From assembly GCF_000691145.1 (NCBI RefSeq), contig NZ_ASJC01000007.1:91924-155923 (forward strand): a stretch of DNA of 64,000 bases, in the 5' to 3' direction. Every line of letters begins with the position of its first letter. The stretch's first letter is position 1. A program made the position numbers and the translations under genes. Below are positions 24,619 to 34,180 of this stretch, piece after piece. The stretch comes from Bacillus altitudinis 41KF2b. GTDB lineage: Bacteria > Bacillota > Bacilli > Bacillales > Bacillaceae. The notes beneath the pieces were generated by a model. It was not told where the DNA came from and searched no databases. It worked only from the letters and a program-made list of their open reading frames with translations.

Positions 24619-25236
24619 CTAGTGGCTCATCCAGCTCGGCGGGGTGTTTTTATCCCAGTAAATATTACCGAGTTCATGATGCGTCTGGAATCCATCTTCT
24701 GCTGTATGGTAGTGAAAATTAAACCAATATCCGCTGTGAGGCGGCTGATCTCTCCTGACATGAAAACGAAGCAAATCTTCTCCAGTCTTTCTATTATAAA
24801 TGTGGAAGATTTTTTCCCCATTTCCGCTTGAAGGTTGATCAGTTAAAACAACATCTTGAAATTTTTCGTCATCTTTGAAATTTGTTAAAAAGTCGGTTAA
24901 CACTTGTTCAATTTTTGGTTGAATCTCTTCTCTATACTCGTCCTCAATGACAGGTGTGATTTTACGACCAAATTTGAGAAAGGATTGGTTTTCTGCACTT
25001 GATAGAACCTCTTGCTTATATTGCTCAAAGGGGTCTACCCGCTCTTTGTTGTCTTCTTGCGATAATTCCCAGCTGCGCGTATCATCTGATGTATCATAAA
25101 CTGCTGTATAAGGTGCTTTATCAGATGAAGAAAGTTCAGATGGCTTGTCTGTCATCAAAGCCGATGGAGGAGAGATTAAACCAAAAGTCGCAATCGTAAA
25201 GAGTGCAACAAGCGTTTTTCTCATCCACATTTTCAT
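24619..25236 (-). CDS. ypjP: YpjP, exported hypothetical protein
   Basis: 205 residues. An N-terminal signal-like stretch (basic MKMWMRK, then LVALFTIATFGLISPPSAL) suggests export or anchoring. The mature part is polar with DYPPHSGYW-like WFNFHYHTAEDGFQTHHELG near the C-terminus, rich in His and aromatic residues. Matches B. subtilis YpjP in size and position, upstream of ypjQ. Function unknown. Confidence 0.85.
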   Translation of the reverse strand: MKMWMRKTLVALFTIATFGLISPPSALMTDKPSELSSSDKAPYTAVYDTSDDTRSWELSQEDNKERVDPFEQYKQEVLSSAENQSFLKFGRKITPVIEDEYREEIQPKIEQVLTDFLTNFKDDEKFQDVVLTDQPSSGNGEKIFHIYNRKTGEDLLRFHVRRDQPPHSGYWFNFHYHTAEDGFQTHHELGNIYWDKNTPPSWMSH

Positions 25237-25389
25237 GATATCTAATTCCTTCCATAAGTTATCATACTGCTATTCTAGCATATAATGAATTTTCAGTCAT
25301 TCAATTTGGTCATTGAGTTGAGACTTTCTTTTTCATGATAAAACGTTTACAATGACAGTAACGACGACTAAAATTTGGGAGGAATGGAT

Positions 25390-25464
25390 ATGCTTGAAGG
25401 GTTTTTCATCACAGCTTCCTTGCTGACGTTATTTTATTTTGTCTATATGGAGATCACCGATTAA
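25390..25464 (+). CDS. 24-residue membrane micropeptide
   Basis: MLEGFFITASLLTLFYFVYMEI then two more residues: a single hydrophobic span with acidic ends. GGGAGG lies 7 nt before the ATG and an intrinsic terminator starts at the stop codon, so it is a complete small transcription unit on the plus strand between two minus-strand genes. Size and shape resemble small regulatory or oxidase-subunit peptides, but I cannot assign it. Confidence 0.65.
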   Translation: MLEGFFITASLLTLFYFVYMEITD

Positions 25465-25488
25465 AAGCCCTGAAATAGGGCTTTTTTA
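25463..25488 (+). terminator. Terminator of the micropeptide gene
   Basis: AGCCCT / AGGGCT stem extended by A/T pairs, then TTTTTT; it overlaps the stop codon. Confidence 0.9.
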
Positions 25489-25502
25489 ATTGTTAAGAGT
25501 GA

Positions 25503-26300
25503 TTAAAGTTTTGTTGATTTGTCTTCTTCTATTGAGATATATCCGTAATGGAATTGGGCGGTTTTACGTTTCATCACCTGAAATTGATAGGAATCAGTGG
25601 TAAATCGTGTGCTTTTCCAATGATCTTTTAAAACCACTCTTTTTCTAGCCACTCTCATTGCTTCTTTCACAGCGGTTTCATGGTCAAAATGATGCTCAGC
25701 TGCATGACGAAGCGGCATCATACTAGCAGACTCTTGTATGGTTTCTTCAAACATTGGGTCGAAATAGACGATATCATAGGATCGATCAGGGAGCTTCTTT
25801 AACTGCTCAATACTATCCCCGCTGATGACAGATATCCGTTTCATCGCTTCGTCTGCCTCTCTCACACCTGTTTCCCATGTGCTGAGTCCTTCTCGAACAA
25901 GCAATGCCGTCATTGGATTTTTTTCAATACCGGACACTTTTCCATTGGCTCCTGTAGCGCAGCTTGCGGTAATCGCATCAGATCCTAAGCCAAGCGTACA
26001 ATCTAAAAAGGAATCGCCCGACTTTAATTGTGCTGCTTCTATTAATGGATCTTTTTCACCACGAAGGACCCGCTTCACCCTAAACATCGCTGAGCTTGGA
26101 TGGAAAAAGAACTTTTCACCATTTGGCTGATACCATTCAAATCGTTCTTTCCCAACAACGAGTACATCCCCCCGCTTGATCGCAAGCTGTTTGACAGATT
26201 GTTTACGCCGCTCGATATACTCACCATGTAAGTCCTTTGCGAGGGCCTTTGCCGTTTCAATTGTTTGTTCATTTGCTCTAAAGCTTGTTGTAATGAGCAT
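25503..26300 (-). CDS. ypiP: YpiP, class I SAM-dependent methyltransferase
   Basis: 265 residues. Rossmann methyltransferase: motif I FLDCTLGLGSDA near 97, motif II VSGIEKNP near 120, and YDIVYFDPMFEE near 181-192, a DPMF/DPPY-like motif typical of N-methyltransferases such as RsmJ (16S rRNA m2G1516). That activity is plausible by family likeness only. GGAGG lies 6 nt before the ATG. Confidence 0.9.
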   Translation of the reverse strand: MLITTSFRANEQTIETAKALAKDLHGEYIERRKQSVKQLAIKRGDVLVVGKERFEWYQPNGEKFFFHPSSAMFRVKRVLRGEKDPLIEAAQLKSGDSFLDCTLGLGSDAITASCATGANGKVSGIEKNPMTALLVREGLSTWETGVREADEAMKRISVISGDSIEQLKKLPDRSYDIVYFDPMFEETIQESASMMPLRHAAEHHFDHETAVKEAMRVARKRVVLKDHWKSTRFTTDSYQFQVMKRKTAQFHYGYISIEEDKSTKL

Positions 26301-26366
26301 GTCGTTCCTCCATCATAATCAAGAAAAAATGCCCTGATTGGATCACAGGACATTTCAATATTTGTA

Positions 26367-26801
26367 TTAGCAATGTTTTTCAAATGCAGATAAGACGTTC
26401 TTCATAATATCTTCCATTTCATGACCTTCAATTTCGTCACGCGGAATAAAATGAACGAGTTCATTTCCTTTTAAAAGTGCCATAGATGGAGAAGATGGCT
26501 CCTCACCTGTGAAGTATTCTCTCATTTTAGCCGTTGCTTCCCGGTCCTGACCAGCAAAGACCGTCACCATTCGATCTGGTGCTTTTTCTGCTTTCATGAC
26601 AGCTTGAGTAGCAGCAGGGCGTGCTAAACCGGCAGCACATCCGCATACGGAATTGACGACAACAAATGTTGTTCCTTCTGCTTCCTGCATCGTTTTTTCT
26701 ACTTCTTCTTCAGTCGTCAATTCTTGAAACCCTGCACTTGTCAGTTCTTGGCGCATTGGTACGACGAGCTGACGCATATATTCTTCATATGCCATTGACA
26801 T
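26367..26801 (-). CDS. brxA: Bacilliredoxin BrxA (YphP)
   Basis: 144 residues from ATG 8 nt behind GAGGGGG, identical in length to B. subtilis BrxA. It removes bacillithiol from S-bacillithiolated proteins in the cytosol; the active site is the CGC motif in NSVCGCAAG near 53-55. FAGQDREATAKMREYF is a further signature. A hairpin ends exactly at the Shine-Dalgarno sequence (see next entry). Confidence 0.96.
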   Translation of the reverse strand: MSMAYEEYMRQLVVPMRQELTSAGFQELTTEEEVEKTMQEAEGTTFVVVNSVCGCAAGLARPAATQAVMKAEKAPDRMVTVFAGQDREATAKMREYFTGEEPSSPSMALLKGNELVHFIPRDEIEGHEMEDIMKNVLSAFEKHC

Positions 26802-26812
26802 AAAAAAGCCCC

Positions 26813-26852
26813 CTCTATAATCCTTATGTTGTGAATAAAGGATACTATAGAG
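26813..26852 (-). promoter_or_regulatory. Leader hairpin abutting the brxA ribosome site
   Basis: Arms CTCTATA+ATCCTT and AAGGAT..TATAGAG, 13 pairs with a 2-nt bulge, about 12-nt loop. In the mRNA its 3' arm includes the first bases of the AGAGGGGG ribosome site. It may modulate translation, or may just overlap promoter DNA. Confidence 0.5.
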
Positions 26853-26882
26853 AGAGCCAATTTTCAAATGATCAATTTCACA

Positions 26883-28559
26883 TTAAATTTTCATGATTCC
26901 GCCTGTATTGGCTGATGTCACAAGTTTTGAGTATCTGGCAAGGTAACCTGTTTTTACTTTTGGCTCAAAGCCTTTCCAGTTTGCTTTTCTTTTTTCCCAT
27001 TCTTCTTCCGGGACATCTACGCTTAAAATGCGTTTTTCGATATCAACAACGACATGATCACCATTTTCAACAAAGGCAAGCGGGCCGCCTTCTGCTGCCT
27101 CTGGAGAAACGTGTCCAATAGACAATCCGCGAGAAGCACCGGAGAATCGTCCGTCTGTAATTAAAGCAACCTTTGGACCAAGTCCCATTCCAACAATTTG
27201 TGAAGTTGGTGCAAGCATTTCAGGCATACCTGGACCGCCTTTAGGTCCTTCATAACGAATAATGACAACATGTCCTGCTTCTACTTTTCGATTAATGATT
27301 CCTTCAAGTGCTTCTTCTTGGGATTCAAATACGATCGCAGGTCCTTCATGACGTGTGATGCCGTCTTGTACACCGCCTGTTTTAATGATTGCTCCATCTG
27401 GCGCAAGGTTTCCAAATAAAACGGCTAAGCCGCCCTTTTCAGTAAATGGCTTGTCAATTGGATAAATGACGTTATAATCTTTTACCTCATGACCTGCAAT
27501 GTTCTCGCCTAACGTTTTCGCTGTGACGGTCATGGTATCTAAATGAAGAGCCCCCTCTTTTTTGGACAATTCATTTAGTGCAGCAGTCACTCCGCCAGCT
27601 TCATGTAAATCTTCAATATATACATCTGAAGCTGGAGCAAGTTTCGATAAATGCGGCACTCGTTCTGCGACTTCATTGATACGCTCAAGTGAGTATTCAA
27701 CGCCTGCTTCATTTGCAATCGCCAATGTATGAAGAACTGTATTGGTTGAACCACCAAGTGCCATATCTAAAGCAAATGCGTTATCAATCGCTTTTTCCGT
27801 GACAATATCACGTGGTTTAATGTCTTTTTTGATTAGCTCCATCAATTGTTTTGCTGACTTCTTCGCAAATTCTCTTCGTTCTGGTGAAGTCGCCAGAATG
27901 GTTCCATTTCCAGGAAGAGCAATCCCAAGCGCCTCTGCTAGACAGTTCATTGAGTTGGCTGTAAACATACCAGAGCAAGATCCGCATGTTGGACAGCCAA
28001 ATTGCTCTAATTCATTTAATTCCTCTTCATTAATTTTCCCTGATTGGTATGCGCCTACGCCTTCAAAGACAGAAGAAAGAGAAATTTTTCTGCCATCACT
28101 TGTTCTCCCAGCTTCCATCGGTCCACCACTGACAAATACAGTTGGGATATTCACACGCATGGCAGCCATCATCATACCTGGCGTGATTTTATCACAGTTA
28201 GGAATACAAACCATGCCATCAAACCAGTGTGCAGACACCACGGTCTCTACTGAATCAGCAATGATTTCACGGCTTGGCAATGAATATCTCATCCCAATAT
28301 GCCCCATCGCAATACCATCATCTACCCCGATTGTATTGAATTCAAATGGAACACCGCCAGCTTCACGAATGGCTTCTTTCACAATTTTTCCGAATTCCTG
28401 AAGATGGACATGCCCTGGGACAATATCAATATAGGAATTACATACGGCAATAAACGGCTTGCCAAAATCCTCATCTTTTACCCCAGCTGCTCTTAGTAAG
28501 CTTCGGTGAGGTGCTCTGTCAATTCCTTGTTTAATCATATTACTGCGAAGTTCTGCCAT
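26883..28559 (-). CDS. ilvD: Dihydroxy-acid dehydratase IlvD
   Basis: 558 residues. It makes the 2-keto acid precursors of valine, leucine and isoleucine using an Fe-S cluster. Cluster cysteines are in [18 protein letters not shown] near 118 and [15 protein letters not shown] near 190; GFMxGH-like [18 protein letters not shown] near 470 is the second family signature. It is monocistronic, separate from the main ilv-leu operon as in B. subtilis, and CodY-like boxes lie upstream. Confidence 0.97.
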   Translation of the reverse strand: MAELRSNMIKQGIDRAPHRSLLRAAGVKDEDFGKPFIAVCNSYIDIVPGHVHLQEFGKIVKEAIREAGGVPFEFNTIGVDDGIAMGHIGMRYSLPSREIIADSVETVVSAHWFDGMVCIPNCDKITPGMMMAAMRVNIPTVFVSGGPMEAGRTSDGRKISLSSVFEGVGAYQSGKINEEELNELEQFGCPTCGSCSGMFTANSMNCLAEALGIALPGNGTILATSPERREFAKKSAKQLMELIKKDIKPRDIVTEKAIDNAFALDMALGGSTNTVLHTLAIANEAGVEYSLERINEVAERVPHLSKLAPASDVYIEDLHEAGGVTAALNELSKKEGALHLDTMTVTAKTLGENIAGHEVKDYNVIYPIDKPFTEKGGLAVLFGNLAPDGAIIKTGGVQDGITRHEGPAIVFESQEEALEGIINRKVEAGHVVIIRYEGPKGGPGMPEMLAPTSQIVGMGLGPKVALITDGRFSGASRGLSIGHVSPEAAEGGPLAFVENGDHVVVDIEKRILSVDVPEEEWEKRKANWKGFEPKVKTGYLARYSKLVTSANTGGIMKI

Positions 28560-28627
28560 CTGTTTAAAAAGCCTCCTATACTACTAGTCTTGTTGACTGT
28601 ATGATTTTGAGTTCATTTTATTTTACA

Positions 28628-28642
28628 AATTTTCTGTTTATT
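28628..28642. promoter_or_regulatory. CodY-like box in the ilvD upstream region
   Basis: AATTTTCTGTTTATT matches 12 of 15 CodY positions; 69 bp before the ilvD ATG. Confidence 0.5.
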
Positions 28643-28800
28643 TAGCCACCTATAATAGATAGTGACTGATTTCTCTGCTGAAGCAAGTGCTCAGCAAGGA
28701 TTGTGTCATAAAATCTGACCTCCAATATTCTATATTGGTACTACTATATAGAGTTTTTTCTCATATTTCAACAATATTCAAAATAATTTTTCTAAAAAAA

Positions 28801-28862
28801 TTTTTCTGCCAATAAAAAAGCCATTTTCAGAAAACAAGCTGCCTTTTATTGGCAGCCTGCTC
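28801..28862 (-). terminator. Terminator of ypgR
   Basis: On the minus strand GCTGCC / GGCAGC forms an inner hairpin and CTGCCAATAAAA pairs with TTTTATTGGCAG as an outer one, followed by AAAAATTTTTTT. Confidence 0.7.
28822..28836. promoter_or_regulatory. Second CodY-like box, inside the ypgR terminator loop
   Basis: CATTTTCAGAAAACA carries a perfect TTTTCAGAAAA core (12 of 15). It lies 263 bp upstream of ilvD. The rest of 28643-28800 shows AT-rich DNA with one small stem (TGCTGA/TCAGCA) and no gene. Confidence 0.4.
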
Positions 28863-28869
28863 GTCTTTC

Positions 28870-30009
28870 TTATGATTCTGATGCATTTTTTCTACTTTCT
28901 GTCATTTGCTTCCACACAGAGCCTTTTGCTTCTTCTCCGTGCTCAATTCGTTCGATGGCCATTTTCACTTGAAGACTGACTTCAAATTCAGGGTCCTGCT
29001 CCGCTTCTTTTAAAGCTTCTAGTGCTGTTTCGTCACCTTCTTCATAAAGGAACATGGCCGCACGCCAGCGGACAAGCTTACTTGGGTCCTTTAAGGCTTG
29101 GATCATCGCTTCAATCGCACTAGGATCACCAAGATCTGAAATACAATCTCCAGCAGTTCTTCTAACCGTCACTGTTTTATCTTCAAGCCCTTTATACAAA
29201 ATAGGCAAAATGTCTGGATCTTCAATCATGCCAGCATTCACAACAGCTTGTCTGCGAATCGATGTTTTTGGGTCCTCCATCGCTTTCATTAAAACAGGTA
29301 TATCTTTTTTCTCTGGCTGCATTTGCTCTAAATGAGCAAAACGTTTCTTCCAATCTTCATCACGCAGCATCTCTTCTGTCACATCATATGCTTTTCGGTT
29401 CACTTGTTTATCTACAGCCTCTTGACCTTCCTTCACTGCCTCTGTTAAACGGGATAAACGCTCGTCGTCATATGCAGCTTGCAGCTCTTCTGTGACTTCT
29501 TGACCGATATCAGCAAATTCTCCAAAACGTACGCCATGTTCTTTCCACACACGTTCAAATACAACATTATCTGAACTGCTTCTTAGCTTTAAAATCGCTG
29601 CCTGGAAACGTTCAGGCATTCCAAATCGTTCTTCTCTTTCACCGTCTGTCAGCTTCACCTGCATCGGAATCCCATTAAACATTTGAACAAACACTTTGAC
29701 TTCTCCAAATGTGTCATCACCTGACTGCGATTCTCCCTGAAGACCTTCTGTTTCTTGTCCAAAGGCTTCTCTGACTTGCTGTAAAATACCTTGCCAGTCA
29801 AATTTCGCATTGCGCTCAACCGCTAAGAAATCGGCTACATGGTAAACACCTTTTACACCTTCAATGGTTAAAATGCGCTTGATCATCTCTGGCGCTTCGT
29901 CTTTTTGATCTTTTTTGTAGTTATTGCTTTTACCGCCTGCAAGCGCTTCTGTCAAAATGACTTTCATTGTATTCGGGCTTGGCGTTGGTTCTATGGCAGT
30001 TATTTTCAT
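28870..30009 (-). CDS. ypgR: YpgR, Nfu N-terminal-like plus HEAT-repeat protein (CvfC-like)
   Basis: 379 residues. Residues 1-90 match the N-terminal Nfu/NifU scaffold-type domain (ITAIEPTPSPNTMKVILTEA, RILTIEGVKGVYHVADFLAV). The middle is charged and helical; about 240-365 is a row of HEAT-like repeats (SIRRQAVVNAGMIEDPDILP, VRRTAGDCISDLGDPSAIEA, VRWRAAMFLYEEGDETALEA). It lacks the CXXC cluster ligands of true Nfu proteins. Staphylococcal homologues are called conserved virulence factor C. Operon ypgR downstream of bsaA-ypgQ, 30-nt gap. Confidence 0.9.
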   Translation of the reverse strand: MKITAIEPTPSPNTMKVILTEALAGGKSNNYKKDQKDEAPEMIKRILTIEGVKGVYHVADFLAVERNAKFDWQGILQQVREAFGQETEGLQGESQSGDDTFGEVKVFVQMFNGIPMQVKLTDGEREERFGMPERFQAAILKLRSSSDNVVFERVWKEHGVRFGEFADIGQEVTEELQAAYDDERLSRLTEAVKEGQEAVDKQVNRKAYDVTEEMLRDEDWKKRFAHLEQMQPEKKDIPVLMKAMEDPKTSIRRQAVVNAGMIEDPDILPILYKGLEDKTVTVRRTAGDCISDLGDPSAIEAMIQALKDPSKLVRWRAAMFLYEEGDETALEALKEAEQDPEFEVSLQVKMAIERIEHGEEAKGSVWKQMTESRKNASES

Positions 30010-30039
30010 CTATACATCCTCCTTACACACATAAAGACC

Positions 30040-30663
30040 CTACTCATCTGTAAGGCCGCATTCTTCTTTCCATGTCTTAATAAATAGACACATAAACTCA
30101 TGCCGCTCATGAGCCAGCTGCTTTCCAGCACGTGTGTTCATCAAGTCTTTTAATTGAAGCAGCTTTTCTTGCATATGCAAAAGTACTGTGCCTTGGTGAG
30201 CACCCTCTGTATAGTGAGGCTCCCCTTTTGCACCTGCATATGTAAACACCCTTGCAATCCCAGTTGCACCTATCGCATCTAGCCGATCTGCATCTTGAAC
30301 AATGGCCCCTTCTAATGTCACTGGCTTATGCTGCATATGCCGGTGACGAAAAGACATCGTTGTAATGATATCCATGATATAGCAAATATCTTGCGTGTCC
30401 ACTTCCCACAAAAGGAGCTGCTGCTTGAGATCATGCGGTGAAAGCTTCCATTCACTAGACAGCTTGTCATCAATGACATCATGGACAATCGCTGCCATTT
30501 CAATGACAAAAAGCGACCCGCCCTCCTGTTGTGCAATATGGACGGCAAGCTGGCGCACACGATTGATATGAGCTTCATCGTGTCCAGTCGGTTCATTCTT
30601 TAGCTGTTTTGAAACAAAGGAGGCAGCTGCCTCCAATTGTTCTTGTTGCTTACTCGAATACAT
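30040..30663 (-). CDS. ypgQ: YpgQ, HD-domain metal-dependent nucleotide phosphohydrolase
   Basis: 207 residues, all helical. HD-motif residues: H in GHDEAHINRVRQL near 28, HD in AAIVHDVIDDK near 61-62, and D in VQDADRLDAIGATG near 130. B. subtilis YpgQ has been characterised structurally as a metal-dependent nucleotide pyrophosphohydrolase. Its start is 2 nt from the bsaA stop, so they share a message. Confidence 0.92.
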   Translation of the reverse strand: MYSSKQQEQLEAAASFVSKQLKNEPTGHDEAHINRVRQLAVHIAQQEGGSLFVIEMAAIVHDVIDDKLSSEWKLSPHDLKQQLLLWEVDTQDICYIMDIITTMSFRHRHMQHKPVTLEGAIVQDADRLDAIGATGIARVFTYAGAKGEPHYTEGAHQGTVLLHMQEKLLQLKDLMNTRAGKQLAHERHEFMCLFIKTWKEECGLTDE

Positions 30664-30665
30664 GC

Positions 30666-31148
30666 TTATTTCTCCAAGAGAGCGATAATGGAGCTTTCTA
30701 ATTCTTTTGGTGGTGTTTTAGGAGAGAATCGTTCAGTCACTTCTCCGTTTTGGTCAACGATAAATTTTGTGAAATTCCATTTCACCGTTTTTGTACCAAG
30801 CACACCTTTCGCTTGACTCGTTAAGTATTTGAAAAGCGGATGCGCATTGTCACCATTAACATCTACTTTTGCAAACATCGGGAAGGTCACACCATAGTTT
30901 AACGAACAGAATTCTTGAATTGCTTCTTCCCCTTCTGGCTCTTGATTCATAAATTGATTGCACGGAAATCCTAAAATTTCAAGGCCCTTTTCATGATATT
31001 GATCGTATAACTCTTGTAATTGTTTAAATTGAGGGGTCAGTCCACATTTGCTCGCTGTGTTCACGATGATCAGTACTTTCCCTTTGTAATCTGCCATTGA
31101 TTTTTCCTGACCGTTAATGGTCTTGACCTGAATATCATAAATTGACAT
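30666..31148 (-). CDS. bsaA: Glutathione-peroxidase-like thiol peroxidase BsaA
   Basis: 160 residues, thioredoxin fold. The peroxidatic Cys is in NTASKCGLTPQ near 36, followed by GFPCNQFMNQEPE with the second Cys and Gln, and KWNFTKFIVD with the active-site Trp/Asn. It is a cysteine enzyme, probably reduced by thioredoxin, that removes peroxides. First of bsaA-ypgQ-ypgR. Confidence 0.95.
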   Translation of the reverse strand: MSIYDIQVKTINGQEKSMADYKGKVLIIVNTASKCGLTPQFKQLQELYDQYHEKGLEILGFPCNQFMNQEPEGEEAIQEFCSLNYGVTFPMFAKVDVNGDNAHPLFKYLTSQAKGVLGTKTVKWNFTKFIVDQNGEVTERFSPKTPPKELESSIIALLEK

Positions 31149-31222
31149 CTCATAGCCTCCTAGGATTCACTTTTTCCTATCGTAACATGCTTCTTTTAGA
31201 AAATCGCTTTTTATGCTTTCTG

Positions 31223-32905
31223 CTAAAAGAGTCCAGTCACACTGCCGTCTTCTAATAAATCCATCTCAAGTGCCGCAGGTTTTTTAGGGAGACCTGGCAT
31301 AGTCAGAATGCTTCCCGTTAGTGCAACGATAAAACCTGCTCCTACAGATGGTTTTAACTCTCGAATCGTAACGGTAAAGCCTTTTGGTCTGCCGATTAAA
31401 GCCGGATCATCCGATAGTGAATATTGCGTTTTTGCCATACAAACCGGCAAATGGGCCCAGCCATTTTTCTCAATTGCAGCTAGCTGCTTTCTTGCTTTTG
31501 ATGTAAGGTTGACGCCGTCTGCACCATAAACCACTTTGGCGACTTTTAACAACTTTTCTTCAATGGAATCTTGCTCCTCATATAAATAAGAAAAGCTGTT
31601 TTCATTCTTTTCAATGAGTGTCGTGAGCTCTTCGGCAAGTGCTACGCCGCCAGCTCCCCCTTCTTCCCATACATTGACCGCTTTGACTGGATGTCCATTC
31701 GTTTCGCACCAGTTTTCTATTGCTTGAATTTCTTCTTTTGTATCGGTAATAAAACGGTTCACTGCAACGATATATGGTAGACCGAAGGCTTGCACTGTTT
31801 CAATATGCTTCTCTAAATTATGTATACCTTCTAATACAGCCTGTGCATTTGCTTCCTTGAGCTCTGTCTTCTGCATTCCGCCATGCATTTTTAGCGCCCT
31901 GACAGTTGCTACAATGACAACAGCGCCTGGTTTAAAATCACCGGCTCTTGTTTTGATGTGAAGAAATTTTTCCGCGCCGAGGTCTGCACCAAATCCCGCT
32001 TCTGTTACGACGTAATCTGCTAGTTTTGCCGCCATTTTTGTGGCAATTAAACTATTGCATCCATGTGCAATATTGGCAAAAGGACCACCATGAACAAGGG
32101 CTGGAGTTCCTTCAATCGTTTGAACAAGGTTTGGTTTCAGCGCATCTTTTAATAGCAAGGTTAATACGCCTTCATATCCTAGATTTCCAACTGTGACCGG
32201 TTCACCTTCTTGATTGTAGGCAACAACAATAGAAGAAAGACGTTTTTTTAGATCGTTTAAGTCGTCTGCTAAACAGAGGATGGCCATCATTTCGGATGCA
32301 ACCGTAATATCAAATCCATCTTCTCTAGGGTACCCATTTAATTGACCGCCAAGTCCTACGACCACTTGTCTTAGAGCACGATCGTTTAAATCTAACACTC
32401 GTTTCCATACAATTCGGCGTGCATCGATCCCAAGCTCATTTCCGTGATGGATATGATTATCAATAAAAGCAGATAAAGCGTTATGTGCAGATGTAATCGC
32501 ATGAAAATCCCCTGTGAAATGAAGATTGATTTCTTCCATAGGCAACACCTGTGAATATCCGCCGCCGGCTGCACCGCCTTTAATACCCATTGTGGGACCT
32601 AGTGAAGGTTCACGCATGGCAATGATCGCTTTTTTCCCAATTTTCTCGAAGGCTTGACCGAGGCCAACTGTTACGGTGGACTTCCCCTCACCTGCTGGCG
32701 TTGGGTTGATCGAAGTCACAAGAATCACATTTCCTTCTTTTTGTTCCTTTAAACGGTCAAAAATAGTCAAAGATATTTTCGCTTTTGTGAAACCATAGCA
32801 TTCTAATTCTTCGTCATGTATTTGTAATTTTGCTGCGATGTCTTGAATCGGTCTCAGCTTTGCCTTTTGAGCAATGTCAATATCTGATAAATGCTTTGTG
32901 ATCAT
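31223..32905 (-). CDS. fhs: Formate-tetrahydrofolate ligase
   Basis: 560 residues. It joins formate to tetrahydrofolate with ATP, giving 10-formyl-THF for purine and fMet synthesis. P-loop [17 protein letters not shown] near 68; [20 protein letters not shown] follows; ALKMHGG and [13 protein letters not shown] are family signatures. Full length, no damage. It lies between bsaA and metA, where B. subtilis 168 has no such gene, so it is a lineage-specific gain or a loss in B. subtilis. Confidence 0.97.
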   Translation of the reverse strand: MITKHLSDIDIAQKAKLRPIQDIAAKLQIHDEELECYGFTKAKISLTIFDRLKEQKEGNVILVTSINPTPAGEGKSTVTVGLGQAFEKIGKKAIIAMREPSLGPTMGIKGGAAGGGYSQVLPMEEINLHFTGDFHAITSAHNALSAFIDNHIHHGNELGIDARRIVWKRVLDLNDRALRQVVVGLGGQLNGYPREDGFDITVASEMMAILCLADDLNDLKKRLSSIVVAYNQEGEPVTVGNLGYEGVLTLLLKDALKPNLVQTIEGTPALVHGGPFANIAHGCNSLIATKMAAKLADYVVTEAGFGADLGAEKFLHIKTRAGDFKPGAVVIVATVRALKMHGGMQKTELKEANAQAVLEGIHNLEKHIETVQAFGLPYIVAVNRFITDTKEEIQAIENWCETNGHPVKAVNVWEEGGAGGVALAEELTTLIEKNENSFSYLYEEQDSIEEKLLKVAKVVYGADGVNLTSKARKQLAAIEKNGWAHLPVCMAKTQYSLSDDPALIGRPKGFTVTIRELKPSVGAGFIVALTGSILTMPGLPKKPAALEMDLLEDGSVTGLF

Positions 32906-32979
32906 GATTAATGGCCTCCTTTTTTGACAGAAACAGCTTTCTTTTTTGCTCTATTTTTCATTGTAACATAATTGAAACA

Positions 32980-33008
32980 TTGAAATATCGCCAGAAAGTT
33001 CCTATAAT
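32980..33008 (+). promoter_or_regulatory. Sigma-A promoter of metA
   Basis: TTGAAA, 17 bases, TATAAT, 35 bp before the metA start. No S-box (SAM) riboswitch is visible in the short leader. Confidence 0.8.
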
Positions 33009-33043
33009 GAAGTGAAATTAGCTTTGGTTCAGGGGGTGGCGAG

Positions 33044-33952
33044 TTGCCTATTAACATACCAGTTCATCTGCCGGCAAAACAAATACTAGAGAGCGAAAAC
33101 ATTTTCGTCATGGATGAGACAAGGGCATTCAAACAAGATATCCGTCCTTTGAATATCGTGATCTTAAACTTAATGCCAAAAAAAATACAAACTGAAACGC
33201 AGCTGCTGAGAATGCTCGGAAATTCTCCTTTGCAAGTGTATTTTACATTTTTGATTCCAAGTACACATACACCGAAGAATACATCGAGAGAGCATCTAGA
33301 TGAATTTTATACGACCTTTGACTCGATTCGCCATAAAAAATTTGATGGCATGATCATTACAGGTGCACCAATTGAGCATTTAGCTTTCGAAGAAGTTTCC
33401 TATTGGAAAGAACTGCAGGACATTTTGGACTGGAGTAAAACGAATGTGACGTCTACTCTCCATATATGCTGGGGGGCACAGGCTGGTCTTTATCATCATT
33501 ATGGCATTGAAAAAATCAAGCTTCCAGAGAAAAAATTCGGTGTCTTTGAACATCTTGTCAAAGAGAAAAAAGAAAGATTAGTAAGAGGTTTCGATGAAGT
33601 ATACTATGTCCCACATTCTAGGCATACAGATATTAATACAGAACAATTAAAAAACACGCCGAATCTAAAAATATTGAGTACGTCTGAGGAAGCTGGTGTT
33701 TGTTTAATTGTTTCAGATGATGATAAACAAGTATTTTTAACTGGACATCCTGAATACGATACAGATACATTGAAGCAGGAATATGAAAGAGATTTGTTGA
33801 AACATGATACAGTCAAAAAACCCGTCCACTATTTCATAGAAGATGGAGACACATTAGTTCCAGTGAACCGCTGGAAAGCCCATGCTACTTTGATGTTTAT
33901 GAATTGGCTTAATTACTATGTTTATCAAGAAACACCATATGTGTGGGAATAA
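33044..33952 (+). CDS. metA: Homoserine O-acyltransferase MetA
   Basis: 302 residues from TTG behind AGGGGG. The catalytic Cys is in [10 protein letters not shown] near 142, His in FLTGHPEYD near 235, Glu nearby. Bacillus MetA enzymes use acetyl-CoA, although the family was first named succinyltransferase; [10 protein letters not shown] with its Gly/Glu context is the specificity region. First step of methionine synthesis from homoserine. Monocistronic with its own sigma-A promoter. Confidence 0.95.
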   Translation: MPINIPVHLPAKQILESENIFVMDETRAFKQDIRPLNIVILNLMPKKIQTETQLLRMLGNSPLQVYFTFLIPSTHTPKNTSREHLDEFYTTFDSIRHKKFDGMIITGAPIEHLAFEEVSYWKELQDILDWSKTNVTSTLHICWGAQAGLYHHYGIEKIKLPEKKFGVFEHLVKEKKERLVRGFDEVYYVPHSRHTDINTEQLKNTPNLKILSTSEEAGVCLIVSDDDKQVFLTGHPEYDTDTLKQEYERDLLKHDTVKKPVHYFIEDGDTLVPVNRWKAHATLMFMNWLNYYVYQETPYVWE

Positions 33953-34180
33953 AATAGACTGTAGTCTGATGATAAATGCTTAAAATGTGTTAAAATACAA
34001 ATGGCTCTGTCTTCCATTATCAATTTAGTTTGTTTGTTTTTTAAAATTAGTTTAATTCTTTCGTAACGAATGATATGCTCTCGCTGTTTATATGTTATCT
34101 TTATGTATATGTAGACCTATGAGATTTATAGTTTTCGTACGAAGTTTTGTTGTTGTTGATTACATTTGAGGTGAATATTC

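Noticed and set aside
28680..28720. Possible T-box or attenuator in the ilvD leader (TGCTGA/TCAGCA stem)
   Set aside because: No T-box consensus GGTGGNACCGCG and no terminator with T-run before ilvD; only a short stem.
32906..33043. S-box (SAM) riboswitch upstream of metA
   Set aside because: The interval is only 138 bp, the predicted leader is about 30 nt, and none of the S-box conserved blocks is present.
34060..34120. ECF sigma promoter (GTAAC ... CG) upstream of ugtP
   Set aside because: The -35-like TCGTAAC and CG are present but spacing and -10 fit poorly; not strong enough to list.
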